64,000 nucleotides of DNA from Rhynchopus sp. YZ270_cl-10 (taxonomy: Eukaryota; Euglenozoa; Diplonemea; Diplonemida; Diplonemidae). Position 1 is the first letter of the stretch, and each line of letters opens with the position of its first letter. This document shows positions 39,112-50,473 of the stretch, one piece after another. The translations under genes were made by a program, and so were the position numbers. The notes beneath the pieces were generated by a model that had not been told where the DNA came from, did no database searches, and saw only the letters and a program-made list of their open reading frames with translations. The stretch covers positions 1,364,001-1,428,000 of the forward strand of contig OZ037878.1 of NCBI GenBank assembly GCA_964035575.1, in the 5' to 3' direction.

Positions 39112-39929
39112 CTTTTCTTTTTGAATGTTCACGATTTTGCAGGTTTCTGAGATTTTGAGGCAAATGAAAACCAAAAAATATTTCCTCCACTTGATCTCAG
39201 TTCTGTTTCGTTGGCAAGTTGAGAGTGGAATTTGGGTGAAAATATGTGTTTTCCGAACCAACACAGGACTCCCACCGACCGGTGTAGGTTTTGCGTTCAA
39301 CCAGGTGTGAACTGCTTCCACTCGCGAAAAGTGCCAGACCCTTTTGCTGGGGATAGCACGTTTCAGCCCCACAACTTATCTCCTTTCTGGGCATGTCCAG
39401 TGTGCTCAGCTGCCGCTTCTTGGCGACTCACCAGTACAGAGTGGTGGAATCCAGCACAGAATGGAATGGCTGGGAAATCCTTAGCAATCCATAATTCAGA
39501 TGGAAAAACTCCTGACCCGGCTATTGAATTTTCGGATCATTTTCTCAGTCACAATGCAAGCACAGAATGGAAACCAAAACCAAGCACAGAATGGAACACG
39601 GCTATAAGACTCCAGCCATTCCATTCTGTGCTGGTTTTTCGTTTCCATTCTGTGCTTGCATTGTGACTGAGAAAATGATCTGAAAATTCAATACCCGGGT
39701 CAGGAGTTTTTTTTTCCACTCCTAACAAATCCTTACAGTAAGCCTATAAGTCTCCAGCCATTCCATTCTGTGCTGGTTTTTGGAGCCCATTCTGTGAGCA
39801 CTCGCTCGGGCCTGTACTGGAGTATAGCGGCCAGGCCATCTCCCTTCTGCGTTCCTGCCTGTCACATCCAGTGCTCAGTTGCTGCTTCTTCAGCACAACC
39901 GCATCACATCACATCACCAAAAAATAGAA
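39112..39929. other. spacer with foldback element, copy B
   Basis: Duplicate of 20068-20885. The foldback spans about 39434-39804. No gene seen. Confidence 0.6.
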
Positions 39930-40001
39930 AGGCAACTGGGGGGATCGAACCCCCGACCCTTGGTTTACAAGACCAATGCTCTGCCACTGAGCTAAATCGC
40001 C
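39930..40001 (-). tRNA. tRNA-Thr(TGT), copy B
   Basis: Duplicate of 20886. Confidence 0.95.
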
Positions 40002-40083
40002 GCTGATTAAGATGCTTTTGCTGTTTCTCCTGCGAAGAAGTTTTTCAAGACAACACAGAAAGGAAAGTGTGTAAAAAAAGAAA

Positions 40084-40154
40084 TGACCCTAGACGGAATC
40101 GAACCGCCGTTGATGGATTTGGAATCCATAGTGCTACCGCTACACCATAGGGCC
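40084..40154 (-). tRNA. tRNA-Trp(CCA), copy B
   Basis: Duplicate of 21040. Confidence 0.95.
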
Positions 40155-40239
40155 CATGATTTAGGGCTTCAATGCGTTTAGCATGAAGGTGGAAATTTTG
40201 CTGAAAATCCCACACAAAGGAAAAAGACACACAAAAAAG

Positions 40240-40312
40240 TGCGAGGTGCCAGGATCGAACTGACGACCTTAGGATTATGGGACCTACGCGCTCCCGACTG
40301 CGCCAACCTCGC
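40240..40312 (-). tRNA. elongator tRNA-Met(CAT), copy B, C33
   Basis: Duplicate of 21196, loop CCCATAA. Confidence 0.92.
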
Positions 40313-40436
40313 CTTGATATTATCGTATCATTAAGAAATACATGGGGTGCAAATTTCTACAGGTTTGTGTGGCAAAAAAATTTTTTTGAGCCAAAAAATT
40401 TTATGGGCTTCTGTGAAAACAATGACAGTTGTAGAA

Positions 40437-40520
40437 CCTCTCGTAGCTCAATTGGTAGAGCGCTCGACTGTAGAATACTCGGTTATCGAGCGGTCGCTGG
40501 TTCGATTCCGGCCGAGAGGA
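40437..40520 (+). tRNA. tRNA-Tyr(GTA) with 11-nt intron, copy B
   Basis: Duplicate of 21393. Confidence 0.94.
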
Positions 40521-40597
40521 TTTTTTTCATTTTCGTGTTCCAGGTTATATTCTTCAAACAGATGACTGCCTAAAAACAAAGAACGGTGAGAATTACA

Positions 40598-40679
40598 GCA
40601 GTCGTATCCAAGTGGTTACGGAGGTGGACTAGAAATCCATTGGGCTCTGCCCGCGCAGGTTCAAGTCCTGCCGACTGCG
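40598..40679 (+). tRNA. tRNA-Ser(AGA), copy B
   Basis: Duplicate of 21554. Confidence 0.95.
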
Positions 40680-40777
40680 ATTCATTTTTTGTTCACAAAT
40701 TTTCGTGCATTTTCGTCGTTTCTGTGCTCATTTTAGACCATTTTGATGCGCGAAAATAAATCAGAGTGAAGATTGTA

Positions 40778-40849
40778 TCCTCGGTAGTATAGAGGTCAGT
40801 ATTTCCGCCTGTCACGCGGAAGACCCGGGTTCAATTCCCGGCCGGGGAA
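40778..40849 (+). tRNA. tRNA-Asp(GTC) 1, copy B
   Basis: Duplicate of 21734. Confidence 0.96.
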
Positions 40850-40911
40850 TTCTTTTTTGTACAGGGCTCCCACTCATTGTTTCGTTTCTTTTCTGATGAA
40901 AATCAAATCAG

Positions 40912-40984
40912 GCCCCGTTGGCGCAATGGATAGCGCGTTGGACTTCGAATCCAAAGGTTGCGGGTTCGAGTCCCGCACGGGGTT
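40912..40984 (+). tRNA. tRNA-Arg(TCG), copy B
   Basis: Duplicate of 21868. Confidence 0.96.
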
Positions 40985-41254
40985 AACTTTTTGAACATTG
41001 TTTTTTTGAACTTTTTTGAAAACACAAAAAAGTGAGGTTGGTGTCAAGTGAAATCACAGTGGAACAACAGATACAAATTTGGGTCCAGTGGGAAGGGGTC
41101 TCCCAGGAATTTTGGATTTTTTGGCAGTCAACCCATCCAGAAGAACCTTAAAAAATCTTGGGAAAAACTTGAAAACTGGAAATTCTTTGAAAAGCTGACA
41201 TTTCAGAATTTTTTTCTGAACATGAAAATTTTACTTCCTCCTAAAAAAAAGAAC

Positions 41255-41326
41255 TGCACTTACCGGGAGTCGAACCCGGGCCGCTCGCTTGGAAGGCGAG
41301 AATACTAACCGTTATACCATAAGTGC
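41255..41326 (-). tRNA. tRNA-Gly(TCC), copy B
   Basis: Duplicate of 22211. Confidence 0.96.
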
Positions 41327-41415
41327 TGTTACTTTCATGCAAAGTGTTTTCTTTGTGGGGGGCAATTTCAAAATAAAAAAAATTTGAAATTGTTCAAATT
41401 GCCCAAAAAAAGAAG

Positions 41416-41487
41416 CAACCGTGGCAGGACTCGAACCTGCAACCGCCTGATCCGTGGTCAGGCGCTCTTCCATTGAGCCACACGGTC
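41416..41487 (-). tRNA. tRNA-Arg(ACG), copy B, C33
   Basis: Duplicate of 22372, loop CCACGGA. Confidence 0.93.
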
Positions 41488-41574
41488 CATGTCTTTAGGC
41501 AATAGTATTTTTTATGTGGCCTGCATATTTTTGGAGTTGGAAAAAATGAAAATGGTTGATTGCACAGCTAAAAA

Positions 41575-41646
41575 AGCGGTTACCGAGAATTGAACTCGGG
41601 TCTCCCGTGCCACAAACGGGTGTTCTAACCACTAAACCATAACCGC
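41575..41646 (-). tRNA. tRNA-His(GTG), copy B
   Basis: Duplicate of 22531. Confidence 0.95.
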
Positions 41647-41762
41647 TTGAATATTCCCACTTATTGGGATCTCAGAAAGGGTTTTATTTCCTGGGATATT
41701 GTGAAATATTTTTCAAACATGCAACGAGCGGCAACTCGAGCACAATTTCGACTAATATCGTA

Positions 41763-41833
41763 GCGTAATTGGTCTAGTGGTAGAATGGCCCCCCGCCACG
41801 GGGTCGGCCCGGGTTCGATTCCCGGATTACGCA
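41763..41833 (+). tRNA. tRNA-Gly(GCC), copy B, C33
   Basis: Duplicate of 22719, loop CCGCCAC. Confidence 0.93.
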
Positions 41834-42804
41834 CTCTCTTTTTGCGTTTGGCAAAAGCAAAACAATATGTTTCGGACAGTTTCAGGTCGGTCACAAACTC
41901 GTTCAAAACGAAAAAGTGGAAATGATATGTACTCTTTCTTGCGTAAGGATTATTAGTAGAGAAAAAAATTTCTTGTCTGATGATACGGGTTTTTGCTCGA
42001 CATAGTTTGCGAGTAAGTCAGTTCGGTCACAACTTCCATCACAATTGCAAAAAAAATTGGGACTACAACATGTTCATAAACCCAACCTGACTTACATGTT
42101 TATTTCTTCACAAAATTCCCAGTAAATAAACATGCACATCAGTATGGCCGGTGCGCTGGTCAGAGACATCACGTTTGCGGGCCAACCCCTCTGTGCGCCC
42201 GATTAGGAACCCCCCTGTGCGCCCGATTAGCTTACCCCCCTGTGCGCCCGATTAGGGACCCCCCTGTGCGCCCGGTTAGCTTTACCCCCCTGTGCGCCCG
42301 ATTAGGAACCACTCTGTGCACCTACCTAGTCACTGTGACCAGGTGCCCCTACTAATATGCCTTACCAATATGGCCTGGGCTGTGGTATGTCGGGTGTACT
42401 ACATGCTGGGACCTAAAGAGGAACCACATGCTGGAACACGGCTTTAAGCCCCCACCCATTTCAGCTGTGGTTCCTACTGTGCCCAGTCACTGTGACCAGG
42501 TGCCTGGTCAGATCTGACCAGGTACCCTTACTAATATGCCTGACCAATATGGCCAGGGGTGGTATGTCGGGTGCACAAGGGAGTTTCACGATGGGTTATC
42601 TTATGCACAGGTACAGTGGATGTAGAAAACCCACAAACCCATTGTGTGTGGGTTTTCTGGCATAGGACTGTATGGAAAGTGCACGGGTCCACCACAGTAC
42701 AACCAGTCATGCACCAAGGGACACTGGCTGTTTTATCACTTTTTGAACTTTTTTAGACACTGCCAAACCTTCTCCATAATCTGAGATCTTGGGAAACAAG
42801 ATAA
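41834..42804. other. tRNA-free spacer with minisatellite, copy B
   Basis: Duplicate of 22790-23760, with the CTGTGCGCCC minisatellite at 42184-42319 and the hairpin element at 42426-42484. One visible base difference from A: ACCAGGTGCC versus ACCAGGTTCC near 42500. Confidence 0.7.
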
Positions 42805-42876
42805 GCTCGCGTGGCGCAATGGAAGCGCGTCGGTTCCCGACGCCGGAGGTTGCGGGTTCGATCCCCGCCGCGAGTA
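42805..42876 (+). tRNA. tRNA-Arg(CCG), copy B, C33
   Basis: Duplicate of 23761, loop TCCCGAC. Confidence 0.9.
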
Positions 42877-43013
42877 CTTTTTATTCATTCCAAAATATTT
42901 TTAGATTTCCTTCTTCTCAGAGATTTCTTGTCACAAAACTTTGCCAAATTGAAAATTCAGAAATGCGAAAATATCAAAAAACAGCTCCGAAATTTGAAAG
43001 CAATCAAAAAGGA

Positions 43014-43085
43014 TTCCCCCTCCGGGGTTTGAACCCGGGTCGCCTGGGTGAAAGCCAGGTATACTAACCACTGTACTAAAGGGGA
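43014..43085 (-). tRNA. tRNA-Glu(TTC), copy B
   Basis: Duplicate of 23970. Confidence 0.95.
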
Positions 43086-43183
43086 GGTGATACTTAGGCA
43101 CAATCCAAAAAGGGTACTTTTGTGCAAGCTACACGGAGTTTCAAACGAAAAAAAAAATTAAAAATGAAAATCCAAAAAGACAA

Positions 43184-43255
43184 GGGCTCGGCGGGGAATT
43201 GAACCCCGGACCTCTCGCACCCTAAGCGAGAATCATGCCACTAGACCACCGAGCC
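43184..43255 (-). tRNA. tRNA-Pro(AGG), copy B
   Basis: Duplicate of 24140. Confidence 0.96.
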
Positions 43256-43369
43256 ACGAATTCTCTCGCATTCTCTTCGTAACGCGGCCATATGTTTCCA
43301 TCATTCCTTGTGTGTGTTTTCGTTTTGAATAAGGTCCCCATGTAAATGCTGTCTTCGCTAACAATCAGA

Positions 43370-43442
43370 TCCTCCTTGGCGCAGTCGGTAGCGCGTCAGG
43401 CTGTTAACCTGCAGGTCGTTGGTTCGAACCCAACAGGAGGAG
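43370..43442 (+). tRNA. tRNA-Asn(GTT) 2, copy B
   Basis: Duplicate of 24326. Confidence 0.95.
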
Positions 43443-43698
43443 ATTTTTCATTTTTTTGAGTTTTTGACTCTATTTTTTAATTTTGAGCTAAAAATCCACA
43501 TTGTGTGTCATCTTGATGTTGGAACTATTTTTCAGGATTTCCAAGGTTGTCCCACCAAAAAAACCAAACATCTTTGGATGCTGACATAACTTGAAGATTC
43601 TTGACCTGAAGATAAAACAGATTTTGTCAGGTTTTTTTTTTGAGTTTGAAAAAGTTCAGAACAGAATGAAAAAAGGGATCGATGCAGTGTATAAAAAA

Positions 43699-43780
43699 CG
43701 CGAACGGCAAGGTTCGAACTTGCGCATGCAGAGCACACTCGCTTAGCAGGCGAGCCCCGTAACCACTTGGGTACGTCCGC
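43699..43780 (-). tRNA. tRNA-Ser(GCT), copy B
   Basis: Duplicate of 24655. Confidence 0.95.
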
Positions 43781-43999
43781 TTAATTACCTGTCAGTACTT
43801 AGGACGAAGCTTGTACTTTGTTTAACGACACGTTAGTGATCACTTGCGTGGTCACCAAAAATCATCGCAATTGTGACCACCAAAAAAAATTTTTGGGCAC
43901 GATTTCGCACGATGGCGGGCTCATTGCACGACGGCCGACACACCATGTTTTCTCACAAATAAAAAAAATCCAGAAAAATTCAGGTATCAATACAAAAAG

Positions 44000-44072
44000 C
44001 ACCTCCCGCGGGGCTCGAACCCGCGACCACAAGGTTAAGGGCCTTGCGCTCTACCGACTGAGCTAGGGAGGC
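44000..44072 (-). tRNA. tRNA-Lys(CTT) 2, copy B, C33
   Basis: Duplicate of 24956. Confidence 0.94.
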
Positions 44073-44174
44073 TCATATTAACTTAAATCAAAGAATCATT
44101 GTGGGGTACTTGTGTGCACCTGCAACCACCAAATTTTCCATCGTTGTTGTGTGAACAAAAGGATCCGGATTATC

Positions 44175-44246
44175 TCTCCTATGGTGTAGTGGTTAGCACC
44201 CTGGACTTTGAATCCAGTAGCCGCGGTTCAAACCCGCGTGGGAGAA
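44175..44246 (+). tRNA. tRNA-Gln(TTG), copy B
   Basis: Duplicate of 25131. Confidence 0.95.
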
Positions 44247-44361
44247 CTTTTCTTTTTCCAAGTGTTTTCAATATTTTTTGGAGCTTTGTCACACACATCT
44301 TCAATCTTTGCATTTGATGACAAAAACATAAATCACAGAAATCAAACGAAAAGGTAAAGAA

Positions 44362-44443
44362 CGCTGACGGCAGGGTTCGAACCTGCGCGGGCAGAGCCCA
44401 GTGGATTTCAAGTCCACCTCCGTAACCACTTGGATACGTCAGC
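44362..44443 (-). tRNA. tRNA-Ser(TGA), copy B
   Basis: Duplicate of 25318. Confidence 0.95.
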
Positions 44444-44520
44444 ATAGTTGAGGAAGTACAACGCCCCAGATCCTGAAAATGAGCACAAAAAAGAGAATCC
44501 AATCAATCCAAAAAAGTAGG

Positions 44521-44592
44521 CACCCGCCGTGGGGATCGAACCCACGACCATTGGATTAAAAGTCCAACGCTCTACCGCTGAGCTAGGCGGGC
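44521..44592 (-). tRNA. tRNA-Lys(TTT), copy B
   Basis: Duplicate of 25477. Confidence 0.96.
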
Positions 44593-44707
44593 ATTCGTTT
44601 TAAAGGAAAGAGTCAATTTCAAGGCTTGTTCAGTTCTTGAAAAAAAACTGACAAAAAAGACGAACAGAACGTGCCCCAAGTACCTCTCCTTGAGGGACAT
44701 TTATCAG

Positions 44708-44779
44708 GGGCGTTTAGCTCAGTGGTAGAGCGCCCGTTCTGCATACGGGAGGCCGAGGGTTCGAACCCCTCAATGTCCA
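44708..44779 (+). tRNA. tRNA-Ala(TGC), copy B, C33
   Basis: Duplicate of 25664, loop TCTGCAT. Confidence 0.93.
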
Positions 44780-44873
44780 TTTTTTTGCCATATTTTGTTG
44801 ATTATTTTTTGGTTGGGACAGTTAACACACAAAAATATGAACTGACACCATTGCGTCGTACCTGTGATTTTGA

Positions 44874-45464
44874 GGGTCTTTTAGCGATGAGGATGTGTGT
44901 GATGGTCCGATTGGCGAGTCTGACCTCATAATGCGTTCAGGAACATCCGAATAACCCATTTTCCCAACGTTTTCACATTTTTGAGCATTTTGCTCTTGCG
45001 CAATAGTGGTACAATGGGCATTTTAGTGGGTCATTTTAACCAACTCTATCAGGACACTTCTGATGCTCCAATTGGCGATTCTGACCTCATAATGGCTTCA
45101 TGAGCAGCCGAATAACCCGTTTTCCCAACGTTTTCACATTTTTGAACATTTTGCCATTCGTGGAATGGTGGCATAAAAGTGATTTTAGTGGGTCATTTTC
45201 GCCAACTCGATCAGGGCACTTCTGGTGCTCCAATTTGCGATTCTGACCTCATAATGCATTCAGGAGAGCTCAAAAAACCCATTTTCCCAACGTTTTCGCC
45301 TTTTTTGACCATTTTTGCCATTGTGGAATGGCAGTACAATAGGCAGTTTACTGTGTCATTTTCATCAACTCGATCAGGGTACTTCTGATGCTCTAATCAC
45401 ATCGTTCAACCTCATAATGGATTCAAGAGCACCCAAATAACCCATTTTCGCAAGGTTTTCGCAT
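44874..45464 (+). repeat. Sat-165 array, copy B block 1
   Basis: Duplicate of 25830-26420. Confidence 0.85.
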
Positions 45465-45588
45465 TTTTGACCATTTTGCTATTGTGGAACATCGGTAAGA
45501 TGATGTCATGCAAAAATGTACAGTTTTGTGCACAATAGAAAAAAATAGTGCGTACCCCAGGTTGGCGATTCCTTTCGTCATTATTGTC

Positions 45589-45661
45589 GGTCGTGTAGCT
45601 CAGTCGGTAGAGCATTGGTCTAATAAGCCAACGGTCCCAGGTTCGAGCCCTGTCACGACCA
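45589..45661 (+). tRNA. tRNA-Ile(AAT), copy B
   Basis: Duplicate of 26545. Confidence 0.95.
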
Positions 45662-45739
45662 ATACTTTTTCTACTACTTTGGCTTTGGCCTGTTCAAAAA
45701 ATGTTGGCCGTGTAAAAAATATACATACCCTAAAACAAG

Positions 45740-45746
45740 GCCTCTT

Positions 45747-45795
<49 letters not shown>

Positions 45796-45812
45796 AATCC
45801 CAGGTGGAGGCA
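45740..45812 (+). tRNA. tRNA-Phe(GAA), copy B
   Basis: Duplicate of 26696. Confidence 0.94.
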
Positions 45813-46432
45813 CTTCTCTTTTTTCCCCTCAACTCTAATAACAATTTTCAATGGTGCACTGTGCTACTACATCGAAAAAGTGCGCTGTGCTACTACATCC
45901 CAATTTTTTGGACGAAAATTTTTTGGTACGTCGGGCGCACAGCGCAGACCCCGATATGGGCGCACAGAACACCCCCCCATTGTGGGCGCACAGAACAGGC
46001 CCTCCGTTGTGGGCGCACAGCTCACTGTGTGTTGTGCAAGTTTCAGCATATGGCTTCTGGCAACAAAAACTTAAAAAAAATTTTGGCCGAAAATTATTTT
46101 TTGGCCTGCAATCAGGTTGAGCTGAGATGCTACATAAGTCAGTCTGTTTCATGTTCCCACTGATCAAAGTTCGTTCGAGATGGAAAGGACTGAAAAGGAA
46201 GCACATGTGGAAATGTTAAGGAATTCCCACCCATTTCCGCATGTGCTTCCGGCAACAAAAAACTGATCGCTCCAGGATTTGATTTTGGTACCATTTTTCA
46301 CCAAATCCAAAAAAATTGGCAGAGTAGCACAGCCGCAAACGTTAGCATTATGACACGTGTTTGCGGATGTGCTCTCACCCCCAAAAAAAATGGGCAATAC
46401 AAGGCCAAAAAACAAACGCACAAAAAGAAGTG
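45813..46432. other. tRNA-free spacer with GGGCGCACAG repeats, copy B
   Basis: Duplicate of 26769-27388; repeats at 45932-46034 and the 19-bp-arm hairpin element at 46191-46254. Confidence 0.7.
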
Positions 46433-46506
46433 TACACCTATCCGGGTTTGAACCGGAGACCTCCTCGGTGTTAACGAGGCGTCATAACCAACTAGACCAT
46501 AGGTGC
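46433..46506 (-). tRNA. tRNA-Val(AAC), copy B
   Basis: Duplicate of 27389. Confidence 0.95.
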
Positions 46507-46626
46507 TGACATTTATATGGTTCATAGAAACGAGATGGTGTGTGCATTCACCGCCCAAAACCGAAAACTGTGTCAAAATAAAAAAAAATTTGGACAGAAG
46601 AAAATGGGAATATGGGTACAAAACGA

Positions 46627-46698
46627 AGGCTTAGTGGTCTAGTGGCATGATTCTCGCTTTGGGTGCGAGAGGTCCAGGGTTCGATTCCCTGCTGAGCC
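46627..46698 (+). tRNA. tRNA-Pro(TGG), copy B
   Basis: Duplicate of 27583. Confidence 0.96.
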
Positions 46699-46806
46699 CC
46701 TCTTTTTTTCAAGTTTTTGTGTCACAGATTTTTTGTCAGAAAAATAAATTGTGAAAAAAACTGATCCCTTGAAAAATTGATTCTGGACAACAGAAGGAAA
46801 AAAGTG

Positions 46807-46888
46807 TGACAGGAGTGGGGTTTGAACCCACGCCTCCGAAGAGAAAGGAACTTGAGTCCTCCGCCTTAGACCTCTCGGCCATCCTGCC
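46807..46888 (-). tRNA. tRNA-Leu(CAA), copy B
   Basis: Duplicate of 27763. Confidence 0.94.
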
Positions 46889-46990
46889 TTGCCAACAGAT
46901 TTATATTAGAAATGAAATGAGAACGATGAGAAAGGACAACCAAAACGGAGCAAAAGGAAAAACAGAAGAAAACACAACACATAAAAAGAA

Positions 46991-47062
46991 TTCCCCGGCC
47001 GGGAATTGAACCCGGGTCTTCCGCGTGACAGGCGGAAATACTGACCTCTATACTACCGAGGA
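46991..47062 (-). tRNA. tRNA-Asp(GTC) 2, copy B
   Basis: Duplicate of 27947. Confidence 0.96.
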
Positions 47063-47150
47063 TACAATGAAGCCTGTTTTTAAAAAGAATGCGTCCAGAG
47101 AAAGTCTTCAATCGCACCGGATCTGAAAAATAAAAAACAAAGAAAAGAAT

Positions 47151-47223
47151 TACCCCATGTGGGACTCGAACCCACAACCTTTGGATTAGAAGTCCAACGC
47201 GCTATCCATTGCGCCAATGGGGC
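47151..47223 (-). tRNA. tRNA-Arg(TCT), copy B
   Basis: Duplicate of 28107. Confidence 0.96.
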
Positions 47224-47315
47224 TTGTTTCATATTCTTTTCTCGTTTTAAGGAAGTGTCCCTTCATGGTCAACAACACCTGTAAAAAATTGTGAAGGAAA
47301 TTCAAAAATGAAAAG

Positions 47316-47388
47316 TACAACTAGCTGGGATTGAACCAGCGATCTTCCGCGTGTAAGGCGGACGTCCTAACCACTAGACGATAGCTGC
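47316..47388 (-). tRNA. tRNA-Val(TAC), copy B
   Basis: Duplicate of 28272. Confidence 0.95.
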
Positions 47389-47489
47389 CCAAACTTAGTG
47401 AGATGTTGGCAAGGGTCTGACCAACTTTTTTTTGGTGTTCAAAAAATTTTTTTCAAGTCAAAAAAATGGGTTCACTGAAAAAGGTTTTC

Positions 47490-47562
47490 TAGCAGAGATA
47501 GGTTTCGATCCTATGACCTGTGGGTTATGAGCCCACCGCGCTGACCACTGCGCCACTCTGCT
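47490..47562 (-). tRNA. initiator tRNA-Met(CAT), copy B
   Basis: Duplicate of 28446. Confidence 0.96.
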
Positions 47563-47612
47563 TCTAATTACTTCCAACGATGTTTTCTACATGCCCAGCT
47601 TAAAAAAGGCTA

Positions 47613-47683
47613 TGCGACCGCCGGGAATCGAACCCGGGTCGAACCCTTGGGAGGGGTCCATCATGCCACTAGACCACGGTCGC
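47613..47683 (-). tRNA. tRNA-Gly(CCC), copy B
   Basis: Duplicate of 28569. Confidence 0.94.
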
Positions 47684-47709
47684 CTTATCAAGGGATAAAA
47701 GGGCTCGAC

Positions 47710-47782
47710 GCTCTCGTGGCCTAGTGGTTAAGGCACAGGTCTTATGAGCCTGGGATCGCGGGTTCAAACCCCGCCGGGAGCA
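47710..47782 (+). tRNA. tRNA-Ile(TAT), copy B
   Basis: Duplicate of 28666. Confidence 0.95.
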
Positions 47783-47862
47783 AAGCCTTTTTTTGTTCAG
47801 TGAATCATGTTCATTCCTCCTGCTCGTTTCATGACTCCTCCAGAAGTTGCAAAGGAACAGTA

Positions 47863-47944
47863 GCGGACGTATCCAAGTGGTTACGGAGGTGCACTCGAAA
47901 TGCATTGGGCTCTGCCCGCGCAGGTTCAAATCCTGCCGTCCGCG
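47863..47944 (+). tRNA. tRNA-Ser(CGA), copy B
   Basis: Duplicate of 28819. Confidence 0.95.
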
Positions 47945-48018
47945 TTATTGTCTTTTTGCTGTGTAGGGGGAACCCTGTACATTCCATACATCTCAAATAG
48001 CCCAAATAAATTTTCACT

Positions 48019-48644
48019 GGGAGTAAGTGATTAGGGCTGATTAGGGATGTGTGATGCTCCAATTTGCGGTTACGACTTCATAATGGATTCAGGAGCATCC
48101 AAACATCCCATTTTCCCGTTAGTTTCCCATTTTTGACGATCTGGCTATTGCAGAATAGAGGTGAAAATGACATTTTGCTGGGTCATTTTCGCGAACTCGA
48201 TTAGGGCACTTCTGATGCTCTAATTTGCGGTTACAACCTCATAATGAATTCAGGAGCATCCGAATGACCCATTATCCCAACGTTTTCACATTTTGGACGA
48301 TCTTGCTATTGCGGAGTATCCGGTGGAAAATCGGAAAATTCCATGTGTACCGTGTTTCACTGGGAGTAAGTGATTAGGACATGTGTGATGCTCCAATTTG
48401 CGGTTCCGACCTCATGATGGCTTCAGGAGCATCCAAATAACCCGTTTTCCCAACGTTTTCGCATTTTTGACCAGTTGGGCTGTTGCGGAATAGCAGGTAA
48501 AAACGGTCATTTTGGCCACCTCAATTAGGGCACTTCTGATGCTCCAATCAAATCGTCCGACCTCATAATGGGTTCGGGAGCACCCAAATAACACATATTC
48601 CCAACGTTTTCGCGTTTTTGATCCTGTGTGAGCAATCCAGAACA
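48019..48644 (+). repeat. Sat-165 array, copy B block 2
   Basis: Duplicate of 28975-29600. Confidence 0.85.
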
Positions 48645-48674
48645 ACTTTCTGCTTCAGTAAAAAAAAGTAAAAA

Positions 48675-48793
48675 GGATTCAAGCACCCGGACTTCCCAGC
48701 TGGTCACCCACGCCAGTACTATCCAGGCCTGCTGGTGCTTAACTTCTCAAATCAGGCGGGATGAGGTGTATTCACCAGAGTATGGCCGAATCC
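48675..48793 (-). rRNA. 5S rRNA: 5S rRNA, copy B gene 6 (reverse strand)
   Basis: Duplicate of 29631. Confidence 0.96.
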
Positions 48794-48877
48794 AATACTG
48801 AGTCATGATGGACAACATGTGAACAGGTTGTTTGTGACCTAACAACGAACCAGAAATAGGACAGTGAACAAAAAACA

Positions 48878-48950
48878 AGGCACTAGAGGGGATCGAACCC
48901 TCGACCTCTCGCTTACTGGGCGAGCGCTCTAACCACTGAGCTATAGCGCC
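48878..48950 (-). tRNA. tRNA-Thr(AGT), copy B, C33
   Basis: Duplicate of 29834, loop CCAGTAA. Confidence 0.93.
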
Positions 48951-49071
48951 ATGCTTTCTCTCCATCTTCTTTTCTTTGAAGGGGGTCTTTTGAAATGTAC
49001 AGAGCACGCATCAAAAATTTCCTTCATACCTCCGCGATGGTGAAAAAATTTTTAACGAAGGAGCCTAGTAA

Positions 49072-49153
49072 GGCGAGGTGGCCGAGTGGTCTAAGGCGCT
49101 ACGTTCAGGTCGTAGTCTCTTCGGGGGCGTGAGTTCAAACCTCACCCTCGTCA
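49072..49153 (+). tRNA. tRNA-Leu(CAG), copy B
   Basis: Duplicate of 30028. Confidence 0.95.
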
Positions 49154-49231
49154 CTTTTTCTTCGTTGTGTGATCACTTAAAAGCCTATTTCGGCCCAAAG
49201 CTTGTTGTTTTAAAGAAGCATCATAATTGTG

Positions 49232-49303
49232 GGGCTCTTAGCTCAGTGGAAGAGCGCCCGTTCCGCATACGGGAGGCCGAGAGTTCGAACCTCTCAGGGT
49301 CCA
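49232..49303 (+). tRNA. tRNA-Ala(CGC), copy B, C33
   Basis: Duplicate of 30188, loop TCCGCAT. Confidence 0.93.
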
Positions 49304-49380
49304 CAGTTTTTTTTTCCCCTGTTTTGTTTCTCCTGTGTAAATTGGTTCTCAGAGCTTTCACACCTTGCTCCCTAAAATGT

Positions 49381-49452
49381 GGCTGTTTAGCTCAGTGGTA
49401 GAGCACATCATCCGTAATGATGGGGTCGTGGGTTCAATCCCCACAGCGGCCT
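49381..49452 (+). tRNA. tRNA-Thr(CGT), copy B, C33
   Basis: Duplicate of 30337, loop TCCGTAA. Confidence 0.93.
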
Positions 49453-49557
49453 AGGTTTTTTTCAGAGCTCCCCAAGAATTTCCAACCTAACTTGGGGTTT
49501 GTGGGTTTGCGGTCACTGGTGCACACATGGCCTGTGGACGGGCAGGGACAAAAAAAA

Positions 49558-49890
49558 TTGGGTGCTTGCGTTGTGTGCTGGATCGGGACCACCAGTAAAC
49601 TGGCAATCCCACATCCAGTTCTAATATTTGAAGTGTGAAATAGAACGCAATCGGAAGATTAGTTTACACGAATGTAAGAATAATATCGTCATGGTAATAT
49701 TCTGTACAGATTGTACGGGATTTACTATCATATGAGAGTAGTCCGTCGCAGGCCACATCGGGCCCGCAACATGACCGGTCTTCACACAAAATTGTAAAAG
49801 AATTTTCCTTGGAAAAAATGTCTTTTTCAAGTTTTTGTTGTTGCTGAACGAGTTGTTTGGTTTCGAAGTAGCACACTAACTTAGCACCCA
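49558..49890 (-). ncRNA. unidentified structured Pol III-type RNA, copy 2 duplicate (cassette B)
   Basis: Duplicate of 30514-30846, with its external element at 49913-49946. Confidence 0.65.
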
Positions 49891-49999
49891 AACATGCAGC
49901 AAACATCGGAATACAAGACAGGGTCGTCTTGTTGGAGGTGGGTCAGGGTCTGGACATCCTCAAATGTGCACACCTAATACAACAGAAGAAAAGGAAAAA

Positions 50000-50118
50000 G
50001 GATTCAAGCACCCGGACTTCCCAGCTGGTCACCCACGCCAGTACTATCCAGGCCTGCTGGTGCTTAACTTCTCAAATCAGGCGGGATGAGGTGTATTCAC
50101 CAGAGTATGGCCGAATCC
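50000..50118 (-). rRNA. 5S rRNA: 5S rRNA, copy B gene 7 (reverse strand)
   Basis: Duplicate of 30956. Confidence 0.96.
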
Positions 50119-50170
50119 AATAATAGGTCTGGATAGAAAAGCTGGGAAGACTTATTACCAGTCCGTTTTT

Positions 50171-50234
50171 ACCTGAGAAGTTAGACACCTCCAAGCCTGG
50201 ATAGTTGTCCTACTGGCGCGGGTGACCAACTGGA
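50171..50234 (+). pseudogene. 5S rRNA relic, copy B
   Basis: Duplicate of 31127-31190. Confidence 0.8.
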
Positions 50235-50473
50235 TAAATACACCGAAAAATAGATCTAAATTGTCAGACCGGTTCTTAGCTGTGCGCATCCATAAAAAAC
50301 TAAAAAAATACTTGCGTCAGAAAATCCTAGTGTGTTGTACCGTGGTCCGATATTCTTTCGGTCCACGGGTTCAACACCTGAGACAGATAATATATTTTGA
50401 CTTTTTCAGATTTTTCTCATTTTTTTGTCTCCTCACTCTTTCTGAGAATCTTCAAAATTGTCAAAAGTGAGAA